Shown piece by piece: positions 15,300 through 23,996 of a stretch of DNA of 43,703 nt. Every line of letters starts with the position of its first letter. The first letter of the stretch is position 1. The notes below the pieces were generated by a model. The model did no database searches. It was not told the origin of the DNA and saw nothing but the letters and a program-made list of their open reading frames with translations. This DNA comes from Pseudoflavonifractor phocaeensis (GTDB lineage: Bacteria; Bacillota; Clostridia; Oscillospirales; Oscillospiraceae): positions 1-43,703 of the forward strand of contig NZ_JADYTU010000018.1 of NCBI RefSeq assembly GCF_021531375.1, written 5' to 3'. Position numbers and translations under genes: made by a program.

Positions 15300-16364
15300 A
15301 TGAACCATATCGCGCGCATTTCCCAAAAACTGCCCGACTACGGCCTGGACGCTATGCTCATCACCAGCCAGTCCGGAGAACGCTATGCCCTGGGCTTCCA
15401 CGGGGAGGGTATGCTGCTGGTCACCCGGGAGGGGGCCCACTACACCACCGACGGCCGGTATATCGAGGCCGCCCGGGAACGGATCACCGGGGCCCAGGTC
15501 TCTCTGGTCACCCGGAGCAGCGGCCATCTGGCCCAGGCCCGGGCCTACATCGAGGAAAATGGACTGCATAACGTGGGCTTTGAGAGCGCCAGCCTGACGG
15601 TGGACGCCCACCGGCGCTACGCCCAGGAGCTGCCCTGTATCCTGACGCCCGCCCAGCCCCTGCTGGACTCCCTGCGGGCCTCCAAGGACGAGGAGGAGCT
15701 GGAGGTCATGCGCCGGGCCCAGAAGATCACCGACGAGGCCTTCAAGGCCATCTTGAATTTCATCCGCCCGGGCATGACGGAGCGGGAGATCGCGGCCCGT
15801 CTGGTCTATGAGATGATGAGCCGGGGCGGAGAGCGGGTGTCCTTTGACCCCATCGTGGCCTCCGGCGCCAACGGCTCCATGCCCCACGCCGTACCCGGGG
15901 ACCAGATGGTGGATACGGGGATGTTTATCACCATGGACTTCGGCTGCGTTTTGAACGGATATTGCTCCGATATGACCCGAACCGTGGCGCTGGGCCAGCC
16001 TACCGAGGAGATGGAGCGGGTCTATGCCACCGTCCTGGCCGCCCAGAAGGCGGGCATCAATGCCGCTCGGGCCGGGGTGACGGGGCAGGAGGTGGACGCG
16101 GCCGCCCGCCGGGTCATTGAAGAGGCGGGGTATGGGGAATATTTTACCCACAGCTTCGGCCACAGTCTGGGCATTGACATCCACGAGGCACCCAGCGCCA
16201 GCCCCAGCGAGACCGCCGTGCTGCCCGCGGGCGCGGTTATCTCCGCCGAGCCCGGCATCTACCTGCCCGTCCGGTTCGGCGTGCGGATCGAGGATGTGCT
16301 GATCCTGAAGGAAGGGGGCTGCGAGGATATTACCCGCTCCCCCAAGGATCTGATCGTGCTGTAA
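15300..16364 (+). CDS. M24 family metallopeptidase, Xaa-Pro aminopeptidase type (354 aa)
   Basis: Cytosolic aminopeptidase that removes residues preceding proline. N-terminal creatinase-like domain at residues 1-about 125; C-terminal pita-bread catalytic domain with all five metal ligands: Asp in TMDFGC, Asp in CSDMTRT, His in HSFGHSLG, Glu in SAEPGIYL and Glu in VRIEDVL, plus the accessory His in MPHAVPG. Length is typical. RBS AAGGAG is eight bases before ATG. It directly precedes efp, an arrangement widespread in Firmicutes, but efp has its own promoter. Confidence 0.95.
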   Translation: MNHIARISQKLPDYGLDAMLITSQSGERYALGFHGEGMLLVTREGAHYTTDGRYIEAARERITGAQVSLVTRSSGHLAQARAYIEENGLHNVGFESASLTVDAHRRYAQELPCILTPAQPLLDSLRASKDEEELEVMRRAQKITDEAFKAILNFIRPGMTEREIAARLVYEMMSRGGERVSFDPIVASGANGSMPHAVPGDQMVDTGMFITMDFGCVLNGYCSDMTRTVALGQPTEEMERVYATVLAAQKAGINAARAGVTGQEVDAAARRVIEEAGYGEYFTHSFGHSLGIDIHEAPSASPSETAVLPAGAVISAEPGIYLPVRFGVRIEDVLILKEGGCEDITRSPKDLIVL

Positions 16365-16411
16365 GGCGCGAAAAATTCGCGGGGAATCCCCGCAATTCCA
16401 TGGAAACCCTC

Positions 16412-16440
16412 TTGTCAAAGCGGGGAAAATGGGGTAAAAT
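16412..16440 (+). promoter_or_regulatory. efp promoter
   Basis: TTGTCA (16412-16417), 17-base spacer, TAAAAT (16435-16440), 37 bases before the efp ATG. Confidence 0.8.
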
Positions 16441-16477
16441 AAATCAGCTTATATATAAATAGTGGAGGATGATTCCT

Positions 16478-17047
16478 ATGGCAATGATTTCCGCCAGCGA
16501 TTTCCGCAATGGCGTGACCTTCGAGATGGACGGCAAGGTCATGCAGGTTGTCGAGTTTCAGCATGTGAAGCCCGGCAAGGGCGCCGCTTTCGTCCGTACC
16601 AAGATGAAGAACATCATCACCGGCGGCGTGACCGAGACCTCTTTCAACCCCACCGCCAAGTTCGAGCAGGCCTTCGTGGAGCGCAAGGACATGGAGTACA
16701 GCTACAACGACGGCGACCTGTACTACTTCATGGACATGGAGAGCTTTGATATGCTGCCCATCAGCAAGGACCTGCTGGGCGACAGCTTCCGGTTCGTCAA
16801 GGAGAACATGAGCTGCAAGGTCATGTCCTACAAGGGCAGCGTCTTCGGCGTGGAGCCCCCCACCTTCGTGGAGCTGGAGGTCACCGAGACCGATCCCGGC
16901 TTCAAGGGCGACACCGCCACCAATGTGACCAAGCCCGCCACCCTGGAGACCGGCACCGAGATCAAGGTCCCCCTGTTTATCAACCCCGGCGACAAGATCA
17001 AGATCGACACCCGTACCGGCGAGTACCTGGAGCGCTGCAAGGGCTAA
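16478..17047 (+). CDS. efp: Translation elongation factor P (189 aa)
   Basis: Binds the ribosome between P and E sites and relieves stalling at polyproline. Three beta-barrel domains; the tip loop reads [10 protein letters not shown] with Lys34 at the position that is modified in other bacteria. Domain II/III signature [17 protein letters not shown] is at the C-terminus. ATG 16478 is chosen (GGAGG nine bases upstream); the in-frame ATG nine bases earlier lies inside the ribosome site. It is followed by the CD1247-domain gene. Confidence 0.97.
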   Translation: MAMISASDFRNGVTFEMDGKVMQVVEFQHVKPGKGAAFVRTKMKNIITGGVTETSFNPTAKFEQAFVERKDMEYSYNDGDLYYFMDMESFDMLPISKDLLGDSFRFVKENMSCKVMSYKGSVFGVEPPTFVELEVTETDPGFKGDTATNVTKPATLETGTEIKVPLFINPGDKIKIDTRTGEYLERCKG

Positions 17048-17151
17048 GCGTCTGAGCCAGTGCGAGCCGTGGCTTGCAGACCGAATGTTCAAGCGGGGGA
17101 GCGCCCCTGAAATCCTCTGTGTGAGGCACAGCCTCAGAAAGGGAACAAGTT

Positions 17152-17568
17152 ATGACTATTTCCGAGAAAGTCGCTTATCTGAAGGGCCTGGCCGAGGGTC
17201 TGAACCTGGATACCGAGAAGTCCAAGGAGGGTAAGCTGATCTCCGTGATGATCGGCATTCTGGAGGAGATTGGCCTGTCCATCGAGGACCTGGAGGAGAA
17301 TTCCCAGGCTCTGGGTGAGGAGATCGACGTGTTGTCCGACGATCTGGCCGACGTGGAGTCCATCGTCTATGATGACGAGGACGAGATGGACGAGGATGAG
17401 GAGGACTATGACGACGACTGGTTCGAGGTGGAGTGCCCCACCTGTGAGGAGTCTCTCGTCATTGATGATGAGGCCCTGGCCGAGGGCTTTATCCAGTGCC
17501 CCAACTGCGGGACCAAGTACTCCCTGGATCTGAGCGACGACACCGTGGAGGCAGACGACGAGGACTGA
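17152..17568 (+). CDS. CD1247 N-terminal domain / zinc-ribbon acidic protein (138 aa)
   Basis: Clostridial family of unknown role usually found next to efp. Residues 1-75 form a helical, acidic N-terminal domain, then comes a run of Asp/Glu (about 73-90), then a zinc ribbon with two CPxC pairs (CPTC and CPNC) about 22 residues apart. Overall strongly acidic. AAAGGG lies ten bases before ATG. The 104-base gap from efp has no promoter that I can see, so it may be cotranscribed; a terminator follows. Confidence 0.85.
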   Translation: MTISEKVAYLKGLAEGLNLDTEKSKEGKLISVMIGILEEIGLSIEDLEENSQALGEEIDVLSDDLADVESIVYDDEDEMDEDEEDYDDDWFEVECPTCEESLVIDDEALAEGFIQCPNCGTKYSLDLSDDTVEADDED

Positions 17569-17597
17569 TCTCCCGTCCTGACATCAACTGAAAAAAG

Positions 17598-17630
17598 GAG
17601 TCCGATTTTTTGAAAATCGGGCTCTTTTTT
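17598..17630. terminator. Bidirectional terminator after the CD1247-domain gene
   Basis: 12-bp stem (17598-17609 with 17613-17624, one G-U) with T6 after it on plus and a T6 on minus (complement of 17591-17596). It can serve both the zinc-ribbon gene and the converging PAP2 gene. Confidence 0.9.
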
Positions 17631-17640
17631 CTGCAACAAG

Positions 17641-17676
17641 GCGGGGCGCACCGGATTTCCGGTGCGCCCCGCTTTT
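17641..17676 (+). terminator. Second terminator-like hairpin
   Basis: 15-bp GC-rich stem (17641-17655 with 17658-17672), minimal loop, then TTTT. It stands between the two converging genes, directly after the previous terminator. Confidence 0.7.
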
Positions 17677-17707
17677 CGGAACGGAACCGGGGAACAGGAG
17701 AAGTGGT

Positions 17708-18367
17708 TCAGCCTTTTTGGGTCAGCAAATGGATCGCAGCATAGTAGAGCATGACCAGCCCTGCGCTTAGTAATGCACCGCCGACAATGTCTGTAAACCA
17801 ATGGACCCCTGAGATCAATCTGCCAAGGACCATGAATGCAGTAAACGTGCTCAGCATACAAAAGACGCCCTTTCTGAGTCCCTGATTTCTGATTCGGGCA
17901 TCAAGCTGTATCATCGCTGTTGGCATGACACACATCACCAGCATGGTTGTGGATGATGGGTAGGAAGCTTCCAAATATCCTTCGATCAATACAGGCCTGT
18001 AATTTACCACAAACAGTTCGAAACATAAATAGAATGCCATTACGATCATATAGAATCCGCCGAGTACCAGAATACTGCAATCAACTTTGAAAAGGCTTCT
18101 TCGTTTTACCAGCTGCACAAGCCCAAGAAGCGCAAATCCCAATATAAAGCACAGCGGGACCAACCCTAACCAATCGGTGATGGTATAGAGGGACATGTGC
18201 ACCCCGGTAAGGTTGTGAATCAACCGATTCAAAGTGGCAAAGCCCACCGAGGAACCCTTTGGCCCGATCGCCTGTACATCAATGCGGCGGACTGCCGCCG
18301 TCCACAGCGCGAATGATACCAGCAAACAGAGTGCAACGCAAAAATTCTTCTGATCTTTTTTCTCCAT
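17708..18367 (-). CDS. PAP2-superfamily membrane phosphatase-like protein (219 aa)
   Basis: Six-helix membrane protein. Motif III (GRLISGVHWFTDIVGG, with Arg, His and Asp) and a motif I remnant (VNYRP) are present. Motif II, normally PSGH, reads SYPSSTTM, so the general-acid His is replaced by Thr; similar PSST forms occur in some Gram-positive PAP2 proteins, so activity is uncertain. AAGGA lies ten bases before ATG. Base composition is clearly lower in GC than the flanks, a property shared with the neighbouring regulator gene, which suggests joint acquisition. Confidence 0.82.
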   Translation of the reverse strand: MEKKDQKNFCVALCLLVSFALWTAAVRRIDVQAIGPKGSSVGFATLNRLIHNLTGVHMSLYTITDWLGLVPLCFILGFALLGLVQLVKRRSLFKVDCSILVLGGFYMIVMAFYLCFELFVVNYRPVLIEGYLEASYPSSTTMLVMCVMPTAMIQLDARIRNQGLRKGVFCMLSTFTAFMVLGRLISGVHWFTDIVGGALLSAGLVMLYYAAIHLLTQKG

Positions 18368-18448
18368 TTCTAGACCGTCCTTTCAGATCGTATTTGGCTC
18401 TGGCCGAAATACAATCTAATCCGACGGCAGAAATCAGGAAAGAATTGG

Positions 18449-18481
18449 TGTGTCACATCAATGATACGAATCGTGTCACAC
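18449..18481. promoter_or_regulatory. Paired palindromes, candidate operator
   Basis: Two perfect 9-base palindromes, TGTGTCACA (18449-18457) and GTGTCACAC (18473-18481), centres 24 bases apart, in the gap between the Xre-type regulator and the PAP2 gene it precedes. The spacing puts both on roughly the same face of the helix. A natural binding partner would be the adjacent regulator; this is inference. Confidence 0.4.
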
Positions 18482-19081
18482 CCATTTTATCAGCATCAGC
18501 GCCTTGATCGCCAAGAATATGAAGGTAAACATTGCCGCGTAAGGCTGTAGGCTTATCATGAAGAAAAGAGCCCCAAGTGCACTTGCGCCCAAAGATACTT
18601 TATACTTGCTCCGCAGCCATAACGCCGATTCACAATTTTGGAGTGCAAGGATGAGTATTCCCCATATGATGAGCCAAAAGACAATAATCAAATACGGTAT
18701 CTTTACATAAGATTCCATTGCGGTCAGCGAGAGCAGCGGGACCGCTTGTATGATACCGTCTGCCTTTTGCCCGAAGAAGGGAAGAAAAAGAAACATAGAC
18801 ACGCTGCAATCCAGCAATCCAAAGGCCAAGTCGCGGAAATGGGTTTCTTTTCTCTTGTTGTATTCCTCGGCAATGGTGAGTGCTTCATCGCTGGATAATA
18901 ATTCATCCAGCGACACGGAGAAGTATTTTGAGATTGCTTTCAAAGAATCTATATTTGGATACCCTCGCCCGGATTCCCACTTTGAAATTGCGGTGCGGGA
19001 TACAAATAACGCTTCTGCAAGCTCTTCCTGGGTAAGACCTTTTTGCTTTCTCAGCTTCTGCAATTTTTCATAAAATTCCAT
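18476..19081 (-). CDS. Xre-type HTH regulator with C-terminal membrane segments (201 aa)
   Basis: Residues 5-60 are a canonical Cro/CI helix-turn-helix (KGLTQEELAEALFVSRTAI followed by SKWESGRGYPNIDSL). The C-terminal half has about four hydrophobic segments, giving a membrane-bound repressor/activator of a type frequent in clostridia, often beside the membrane protein it controls. The longer frame (to 19171) is excluded because the promoter at 19143-19171 overlaps it. Upstream partner of the PAP2 gene (108-base gap). Low GC like PAP2. Confidence 0.88.
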   Translation of the reverse strand: MEFYEKLQKLRKQKGLTQEELAEALFVSRTAISKWESGRGYPNIDSLKAISKYFSVSLDELLSSDEALTIAEEYNKRKETHFRDLAFGLLDCSVSMFLFLPFFGQKADGIIQAVPLLSLTAMESYVKIPYLIIVFWLIIWGILILALQNCESALWLRSKYKVSLGASALGALFFMISLQPYAAMFTFIFLAIKALMLIKWV

Positions 19082-19142
19082 AATCTGACATTCCAATTCT
19101 ATAAAATGGTTCCATACGTTCGAATTTACCGTTTCGTTTTTT

Positions 19143-19171
19143 ATGATAGCAGGTCTCATCCGCCTTTTCAA
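19143..19171 (-). promoter_or_regulatory. Promoter of the Xre regulator gene
   Basis: Minus strand TTGAAA (complement of 19166-19171), 17-base spacer, TATCAT (complement of 19143-19148), about 60 bases before the ATG at 19081. Confidence 0.75.
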
Positions 19172-19241
19172 TTTATATGTGAGATCGCCGGGAATTTCTT
19201 TGCCAGTACCCGGGGGGAATGGGGACGGGGAAAGGACGGGA

Positions 19242-19270
19242 TAGACTTTTTTTCTTAGGAGTGATATACT
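19242..19270 (+). promoter_or_regulatory. Promoter of the CmpB-family gene
   Basis: TAGACT (19242-19247), 17-base spacer, TATACT (19265-19270), 47 bases before the GTG start at 19318. Confidence 0.75.
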
Positions 19271-19317
19271 ATATTATTCATAGACCGCTTTTGCCCGCTT
19301 TTAAAGGAGGACCCAAC

Positions 19318-20286
19318 GTGTATCAGTTCCTGTGGATCTTTTTTATCTATGCCTTTCTGGGCTGGTGTACCGAAGTAAGCTACGCCGCCCTGAGTACCGG
19401 AAAATTTGTCAACCGGGGCTTTCTCAATGGACCTGTCTGTCCTATCTACGGCTTCGGCGTGGTCATCGTCCTGGCCTGCCTCATCCCCCTGAAGCACAAT
19501 TTTTTCCTGTTGTTTCTGGGCTCCGTAGTCCTTACCTCCGCTCTGGAGTGGGCCACCGGCTTCGTGTTGGAGAAGATCTTTCACCAGCGCTGGTGGGACT
19601 ACTCTGACAAGCCCTTTAACCTGAACGGGTACATCTGTCTGCAATTTTCCATCGCCTGGGGTCTGGCCTGCCTGTTTGTTGTGGACATTCTCCACCCCTC
19701 CATCGAATTTCTGATCCGCATAATCCCCCACACCCTGGGCTGGGTGCTGCTGGGTCTGTTTGGAGCGGTCATGGCGGTGGACCTGGTGGCCACGGTCCGC
19801 ACCATTGCCAAGATCAACCGCAAGCTCAGCCAGATCGATGAGATGGCTGTCAAGATCAAAGCCGCCTCCAACGAGTTTGGAGAAAATCTGGCCGACCGGG
19901 TGCTGGACGCCGCTGAGAAGGGCGCCGACCTGCGGGAGGAACTGGACGATTGGATGGACAACCTGTCCGACCGCCGGGAGAATCTGGAGGAGTCTCTGGC
20001 CGAGCGCAAGGCGGAGTTCCAGGAGGATCTGGAGGATTGGAAGGAAAATCTGGTCCAGCGCAAAGCCGAGCTGATGGCCCAGAAGGACCAGCGCCGCGCC
20101 GCCCGCAAGGCCGACTTGGCCGAGCTGCGGGACAAGCTCCAGGACCTGATGGACGGCGAGACCTTTGGCCAGCGCCGTCTGATGAACGCCTTCCCCAAGA
20201 TGCGCTCCACCGACCATGCCCAGGCTCTGGAGCGTCTCCGCCGCCGGACGGAGCTGCGCAGGGAAGAGAGCAAAAAACAGGGTTGA
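19318..20286 (+). CDS. Putative ABC transporter permease of the PF06541 (CmpB) family with coiled-coil tail (322 aa)
   Basis: N-terminal half: five membrane segments with the family signature FLGWCTEVSYAALSTGKFVNRGFLNGPVCPIYGFG, split here for length: FLGWCTEVSYA then GKFVNRGFLNGPVCPIYGFG. From about residue 165 the protein is soluble and built of repeated heptads (DLREELDDWMDNLSDRREN, ESLAERKAEFQEDLEDWKEN), a long charged coiled coil that most family members do not carry at this length. The transport substrate, if any, is unknown. GTG start at seven bases after AAAGGAGG; an upstream frame extension lies over the promoter. First gene of a plus-strand run. Confidence 0.85.
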   Translation: MYQFLWIFFIYAFLGWCTEVSYAALSTGKFVNRGFLNGPVCPIYGFGVVIVLACLIPLKHNFFLLFLGSVVLTSALEWATGFVLEKIFHQRWWDYSDKPFNLNGYICLQFSIAWGLACLFVVDILHPSIEFLIRIIPHTLGWVLLGLFGAVMAVDLVATVRTIAKINRKLSQIDEMAVKIKAASNEFGENLADRVLDAAEKGADLREELDDWMDNLSDRRENLEESLAERKAEFQEDLEDWKENLVQRKAELMAQKDQRRAARKADLAELRDKLQDLMDGETFGQRRLMNAFPKMRSTDHAQALERLRRRTELRREESKKQG

Positions 20287-20344
20287 AGTTTTTAATATTG
20301 CGTGATAGCATAATGAATATTACATTGAGAGGAGGCTTTCACCG

Positions 20345-20875
20345 GTGGAAGAACTGCTTGATCTGAAAAAACGCATGGAGGAAGAGCGTCCCACCCCATG
20401 GGAGGAATTGCCCGATCTGGCGCTGTATATGGACCAGATCATCTCCTACATGCCGCGGCAACTGATCCACTTTGACGAGGGGGAGGCCCTGACCTCCGCC
20501 ATGGTCAACAACTATATTAAGGACGGCCTGGTGCCCCGGGCAGAGGGCAAGCGGTACGGCCCGGTCCATTTGGGTTATCTCACCGCCGTGTGCGCCCTGA
20601 AAAAGGTACTGTCCGTCCGTGACATCGGCACCCTGTTGGCTGCCGGCCAGTCCACAGGAAAGAGCTCCCAGGAGCTGTATGACTACTTCTGCCGCGCGCT
20701 GGACCGGGCGCTGTCCGAGACCGCCCAGGCCATCGACGGGGATGCCCAGCGGGAGGACCTGGCCCGGATCGCGCTGGATCTGGCCCTGCGGAGCTATGCC
20801 GGCCAGCTGGCCTGTGCCCGTATCCTGGATGTGCTCCAGCCTGAAGAAGACCCCCATAAAAAAGGAAAAAAATAA
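20345..20875 (+). CDS. DUF1836 domain protein, probable winged-helix regulator (176 aa)
   Basis: DUF1836 proteins contain a MerR-like winged helix and are considered transcriptional regulators; targets are unknown. The DNA-binding part is around residues 50-90 (LTSAMVNNYIKDGLVPRAEG, then KRYGPVHLGYLTAVCALK). GTG start with GAGGAGG nine bases upstream. A 7-base inverted repeat TAATATT/AATATTA (about 20293-20322) lies in the upstream gap and could be an autoregulatory site. The degV-family gene follows after 50 bases. Confidence 0.85.
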   Translation: MEELLDLKKRMEEERPTPWEELPDLALYMDQIISYMPRQLIHFDEGEALTSAMVNNYIKDGLVPRAEGKRYGPVHLGYLTAVCALKKVLSVRDIGTLLAAGQSTGKSSQELYDYFCRALDRALSETAQAIDGDAQREDLARIALDLALRSYAGQLACARILDVLQPEEDPHKKGKK

Positions 20876-20925
20876 GCGGAACTGCCCAGAGCCGCTTTAT
20901 CCCGTTTTCAAAGGAGTGTTATCTT

Positions 20926-21798
20926 ATGTCTGATTTTGTGATCCTTACCGACTCCTCCGCCGATCTTGGTCCCGACCTGATCGCCCAATATGATATCCGG
21001 GTCCTGCCCCTCAGCTTCACCATTCGGGGACTGACCTATCAGGATTTCCCCGATCACCGTGACATGGACCCCCGGGTCTTTTACGACATGCTGCGAAAGG
21101 AGGAGAACGCCACCACCGCCGCCGTCAATGTGGCCCAGTATACTCAGGTGCTGGAGCCCCTGCTCCAGGCCGGCAAGGATGTGCTGATCCTGGCCTTCTC
21201 CTCCGGCCTGTCCATGACCTATAACGCCTCCTCCATGGCCGTGGAGGAGCTGCGGGACAAGTATCCCGACCGGAAGCTGTATACCGTGGATACCCTGTGT
21301 GCCTCTCTGGGCCAGGGCCTGCTGGTCTGGCTGGCCGCCCGGGAGCGGGAGAAGGGCAAGTCCATCGAGGAGGTCCGGGACTGGGTGGTGTCCCACAAGT
21401 TGAACATCTGCCACCAGTTCACCGTGGATGACCTCCACTTCCTGAAGCGCGGCGGCCGGATCTCGGCCACCACCGCCGTGGTGGGCTCGATGCTCCAAAT
21501 CAAGCCGGTGCTCCATGTGGACAACGACGGCCATCTGATCAATATTGGGAAGGCCCGTGGCCGGCACAACGCGCTGAAGGCGCTGGTGGACCGCATGGAG
21601 CAGACCGCCATCGACCCCCGGGAGCAGACCGTCTTCATCAGCCACGGGGACTGCCCCGAGGACGCGGAGCTGGTAGCCCAGATGGTCAAGGACCGCTTCG
21701 GCGTGCAGAACGTGTATATCAACTATGTGGGCCCCGTCATCGGCGCCCATTCCGGCCCCGGCACGCTGGCCCTGTTCTATGTGGGCGTGGAGCGGTGA
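20926..21798 (+). CDS. DegV family fatty-acid-binding protein (290 aa)
   Basis: Two-domain alpha/beta DegV fold. In Firmicutes such FakB-like proteins hold a fatty acid for the kinase FakA; others have no known partner. Signature segments: ILTDSSADLG at the N-terminus, the TAAVNVAQY region, AFSSGLSMTYNAS (Ser/Gly fatty-acid-carboxylate pocket) and DDLHFLKRGGRIS. The C-terminus GAHSGPGTLALFY is typical. Length normal. AAAGGAG ten bases upstream of ATG. No fakA in the window. Confidence 0.94.
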   Translation: MSDFVILTDSSADLGPDLIAQYDIRVLPLSFTIRGLTYQDFPDHRDMDPRVFYDMLRKEENATTAAVNVAQYTQVLEPLLQAGKDVLILAFSSGLSMTYNASSMAVEELRDKYPDRKLYTVDTLCASLGQGLLVWLAAREREKGKSIEEVRDWVVSHKLNICHQFTVDDLHFLKRGGRISATTAVVGSMLQIKPVLHVDNDGHLINIGKARGRHNALKALVDRMEQTAIDPREQTVFISHGDCPEDAELVAQMVKDRFGVQNVYINYVGPVIGAHSGPGTLALFYVGVER

Positions 21799-21884
21799 AT
21801 TCCGGTCCATTTGAGAAGGTGGGCGGTAGGCCCAAAGACCCCCGCAAACTGATGAAATTATGATGAATCTAAGGAGAATCCATT

Positions 21885-22829
21885 ATGGCTGATACCAAAT
21901 GGCTGGAGATCGCCGTGAACACCACCCCCGAAAAGCTGGACGAGGTCACCGTCCGGCTCACCGCCGCAGGCATGGACGGACTGGTCATTGAGGACGAGGG
22001 GGATTTCCTCCGGTTCCTGGAGCAGAACCGGCAGTACTGGGACTATGTGGACCAGGAGCTGCTGGACCGGATGAAGGGGATCACCCGGGTCAAGTTCTAC
22101 GTCACCGATGACGAGGACGGCCGGGCCCAGCTGGAGCGGTACACCCGGGGCCTGGGATGGGAATATACTGTAACGCCCCTGGCTGACAATGACTGGGCCT
22201 ACAGCTGGCAGAAGTACTACAAGCCTCTGACCATCGGCCAGCGGCTCTATGTGGTCCCCGAATGGGAGCGGGAGGAACCCGTTCCCCAGGGCCGCAGCCC
22301 CCTGTATCTGAACCCCGGGCTCACCTTCGGCACCGGCTCCCACGCCTCCACCCAGCTGTGTCTGGAGGGGGTGGAGGAGCACACCGTCCCCGGCCGGCCT
22401 GTCCTGGACCTGGGCTGCGGCAGCGGCATTTTGTCCATCGCCGCTTTGTGTCTGGGGGCAAGCACCGCCGTGGCGGTGGACATCGACCCCAAGGCGGTGG
22501 ATGTGGCCTATGAGAACGCCGCCCTCAACGGCATCGGCCGGGACCGGTATACCGTCCGGGCCGGCGACGTGATCTCCGACGCCGCTCTGGCCGCTGAGCT
22601 GGCCCAGGAGAAATACCATCTGGTGCTGGCCAACATCGTGGCCGACGTTATCATCCCCCTGTCCGCCCGGGTCCCCCAGATGCTGGCGGAGGACGGGGTG
22701 TTCCTGTGCTCCGGCATCATCGACACCCGTGCCCATGAGGTGGAGGCCGCACTGAAGAAAAACGGCCTTTCCATCACGCGGAAGCGGGAGAAAAACGGCT
22801 GGGTGGCCCTGGAGGCCAAGCTGGGCTGA
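21885..22829 (+). CDS. prmA: Ribosomal protein L11 methyltransferase (314 aa)
   Basis: SAM-dependent methyltransferase that trimethylates ribosomal protein L11. N-terminal substrate-recognition domain at residues 1-about 130; Rossmann domain with SAM loop LDLGCGSGILSIAA, acidic loop AVDIDPKAVD, and the PrmA motif LANIVADVI where the family has N-I-x-A. The typical PGLTFGTGSHASTQL precedes it. AAGGAG upstream of ATG. The metallophosphatase follows. Confidence 0.96.
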   Translation: MADTKWLEIAVNTTPEKLDEVTVRLTAAGMDGLVIEDEGDFLRFLEQNRQYWDYVDQELLDRMKGITRVKFYVTDDEDGRAQLERYTRGLGWEYTVTPLADNDWAYSWQKYYKPLTIGQRLYVVPEWEREEPVPQGRSPLYLNPGLTFGTGSHASTQLCLEGVEEHTVPGRPVLDLGCGSGILSIAALCLGASTAVAVDIDPKAVDVAYENAALNGIGRDRYTVRAGDVISDAALAAELAQEKYHLVLANIVADVIIPLSARVPQMLAEDGVFLCSGIIDTRAHEVEAALKKNGLSITRKREKNGWVALEAKLG

Positions 22830-22865
22830 TCCATGCCCATCAAATCAGGAAAGGAGTGTATTGCC

Positions 22866-23978
22866 ATGGAACGCGCCGCTGTGGTCCGCCCCAATTTCCC
22901 AACCGGCCATCGGATCATCGCCGTCAGCGACATCCATGGCAATCTGCCTTTCTTCCGGGCACTGATGGAGCAGATCAGGCTGACCCCTGACGACATTCTG
23001 GTGCTGGTGGGGGATATGCTGGAAAAGGGCCGGAACAGTCTGGCCCTGCTGCGCCATCTGATGGAGCTGTGCCGGACCCACACCGTCTACCCCCTGTGCG
23101 GCAACTGCGACGGTCTGGTCCTCCGGTTCTTTGAGACGGACGCCCTGGACCGGCGCTTTTTCTCCGTTTACCTCCCCCAGCACCCCGAATCCACCCTGCG
23201 GCAGTTGGCCCGGGAGGGGGGCTTTGAGCAGCTGGAGGACCTGCCCCGGCTCCGGGCCGACCTGCGGGCCGCCTATCCGGAGATCTGGGCCTGGCTGAAG
23301 TCCCTGCCCACCATTCTGGAGACAGAGCACCTGGTCTTTGTCCACGGCGGCGTCCCCTCCCTGGAAGGGATGGAGGAGCTGGACCGCTGGCGCTGCATGA
23401 AAAACGACGACTTTCTGGACCAGGGCCGCTCCTTCTCCAAATGGGTGGTGGTAGGCCATTGGCCCGTCACCCTGTACGATCCCAAAATACCCTCCGCCGC
23501 CCCCATCATCCTGCACGACCGGAAGATCGCTTCCATCGACGGGGGCTGTGTGCTCAAGATCGACGGCCAACTCAACGCCCTGATCCTTCCCTCGGAGGAC
23601 TCCGACCAGCTGTCTTGGACCGCCTGGGACGGCCTGCCCACCGCCGTGGCCCTGGACCGTCAGGAGGCCTCGGCGGACTCCGTCAACATCCGTTGGGGCC
23701 GCAGCGCCCTGGATCTGCTGGAGGAGGGGGAGGAGACCTCCCTGTGCCGCCACCGGGAGACCGGACGGGTCCTGCCTATCCTGAACCGCTACCTCCGACG
23801 TGGCCCAAACGGCCTGTGGTGCGAAGACTCCACCGACTACGCCCTGCCCGTGACTCCGGGCGACCGGCTGACTGTGGTGGCCGCCACGCGACAGGGCATT
23901 TTGTGCAAAAAAGAGGGCGTCACAGGCTGGTATTACGGCCGGCTGTCGGGTATAATGGAAAGGACCACAGAAAAATAA
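22866..23978 (+). CDS. Metallophosphoesterase with C-terminal SH3-like extension (370 aa)
   Basis: Calcineurin-like phosphoesterase. Metal-binding motifs: AVSDIHGN (D-x-H), LVGDML (G-D), CGNCDG (usual GNHD/E, here Cys instead of His), VFVHGG and VVGHWP. The Cys at the GNH position is unusual since that His is normally part of the active site. Residues after about 260 form a separate beta-rich tail ending in GVTGWYYGRL, similar in look to an SH3-type domain. Substrate unknown. Start at ATG 22866 (AAAGGAG ten bases upstream), not at the frame opening at 22833. Confidence 0.85.
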   Translation: MERAAVVRPNFPTGHRIIAVSDIHGNLPFFRALMEQIRLTPDDILVLVGDMLEKGRNSLALLRHLMELCRTHTVYPLCGNCDGLVLRFFETDALDRRFFSVYLPQHPESTLRQLAREGGFEQLEDLPRLRADLRAAYPEIWAWLKSLPTILETEHLVFVHGGVPSLEGMEELDRWRCMKNDDFLDQGRSFSKWVVVGHWPVTLYDPKIPSAAPIILHDRKIASIDGGCVLKIDGQLNALILPSEDSDQLSWTAWDGLPTAVALDRQEASADSVNIRWGRSALDLLEEGEETSLCRHRETGRVLPILNRYLRRGPNGLWCEDSTDYALPVTPGDRLTVVAATRQGILCKKEGVTGWYYGRLSGIMERTTEK

Positions 23979-23996
23979 ACGCAAGGATTTGAATAT

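Noticed and set aside
16368-16396. GCGGGG/CCCCGC hairpin after the aminopeptidase gene as its terminator
   Set aside because: On the plus strand no T-run follows; T-run exists only on the minus side where no gene ends.
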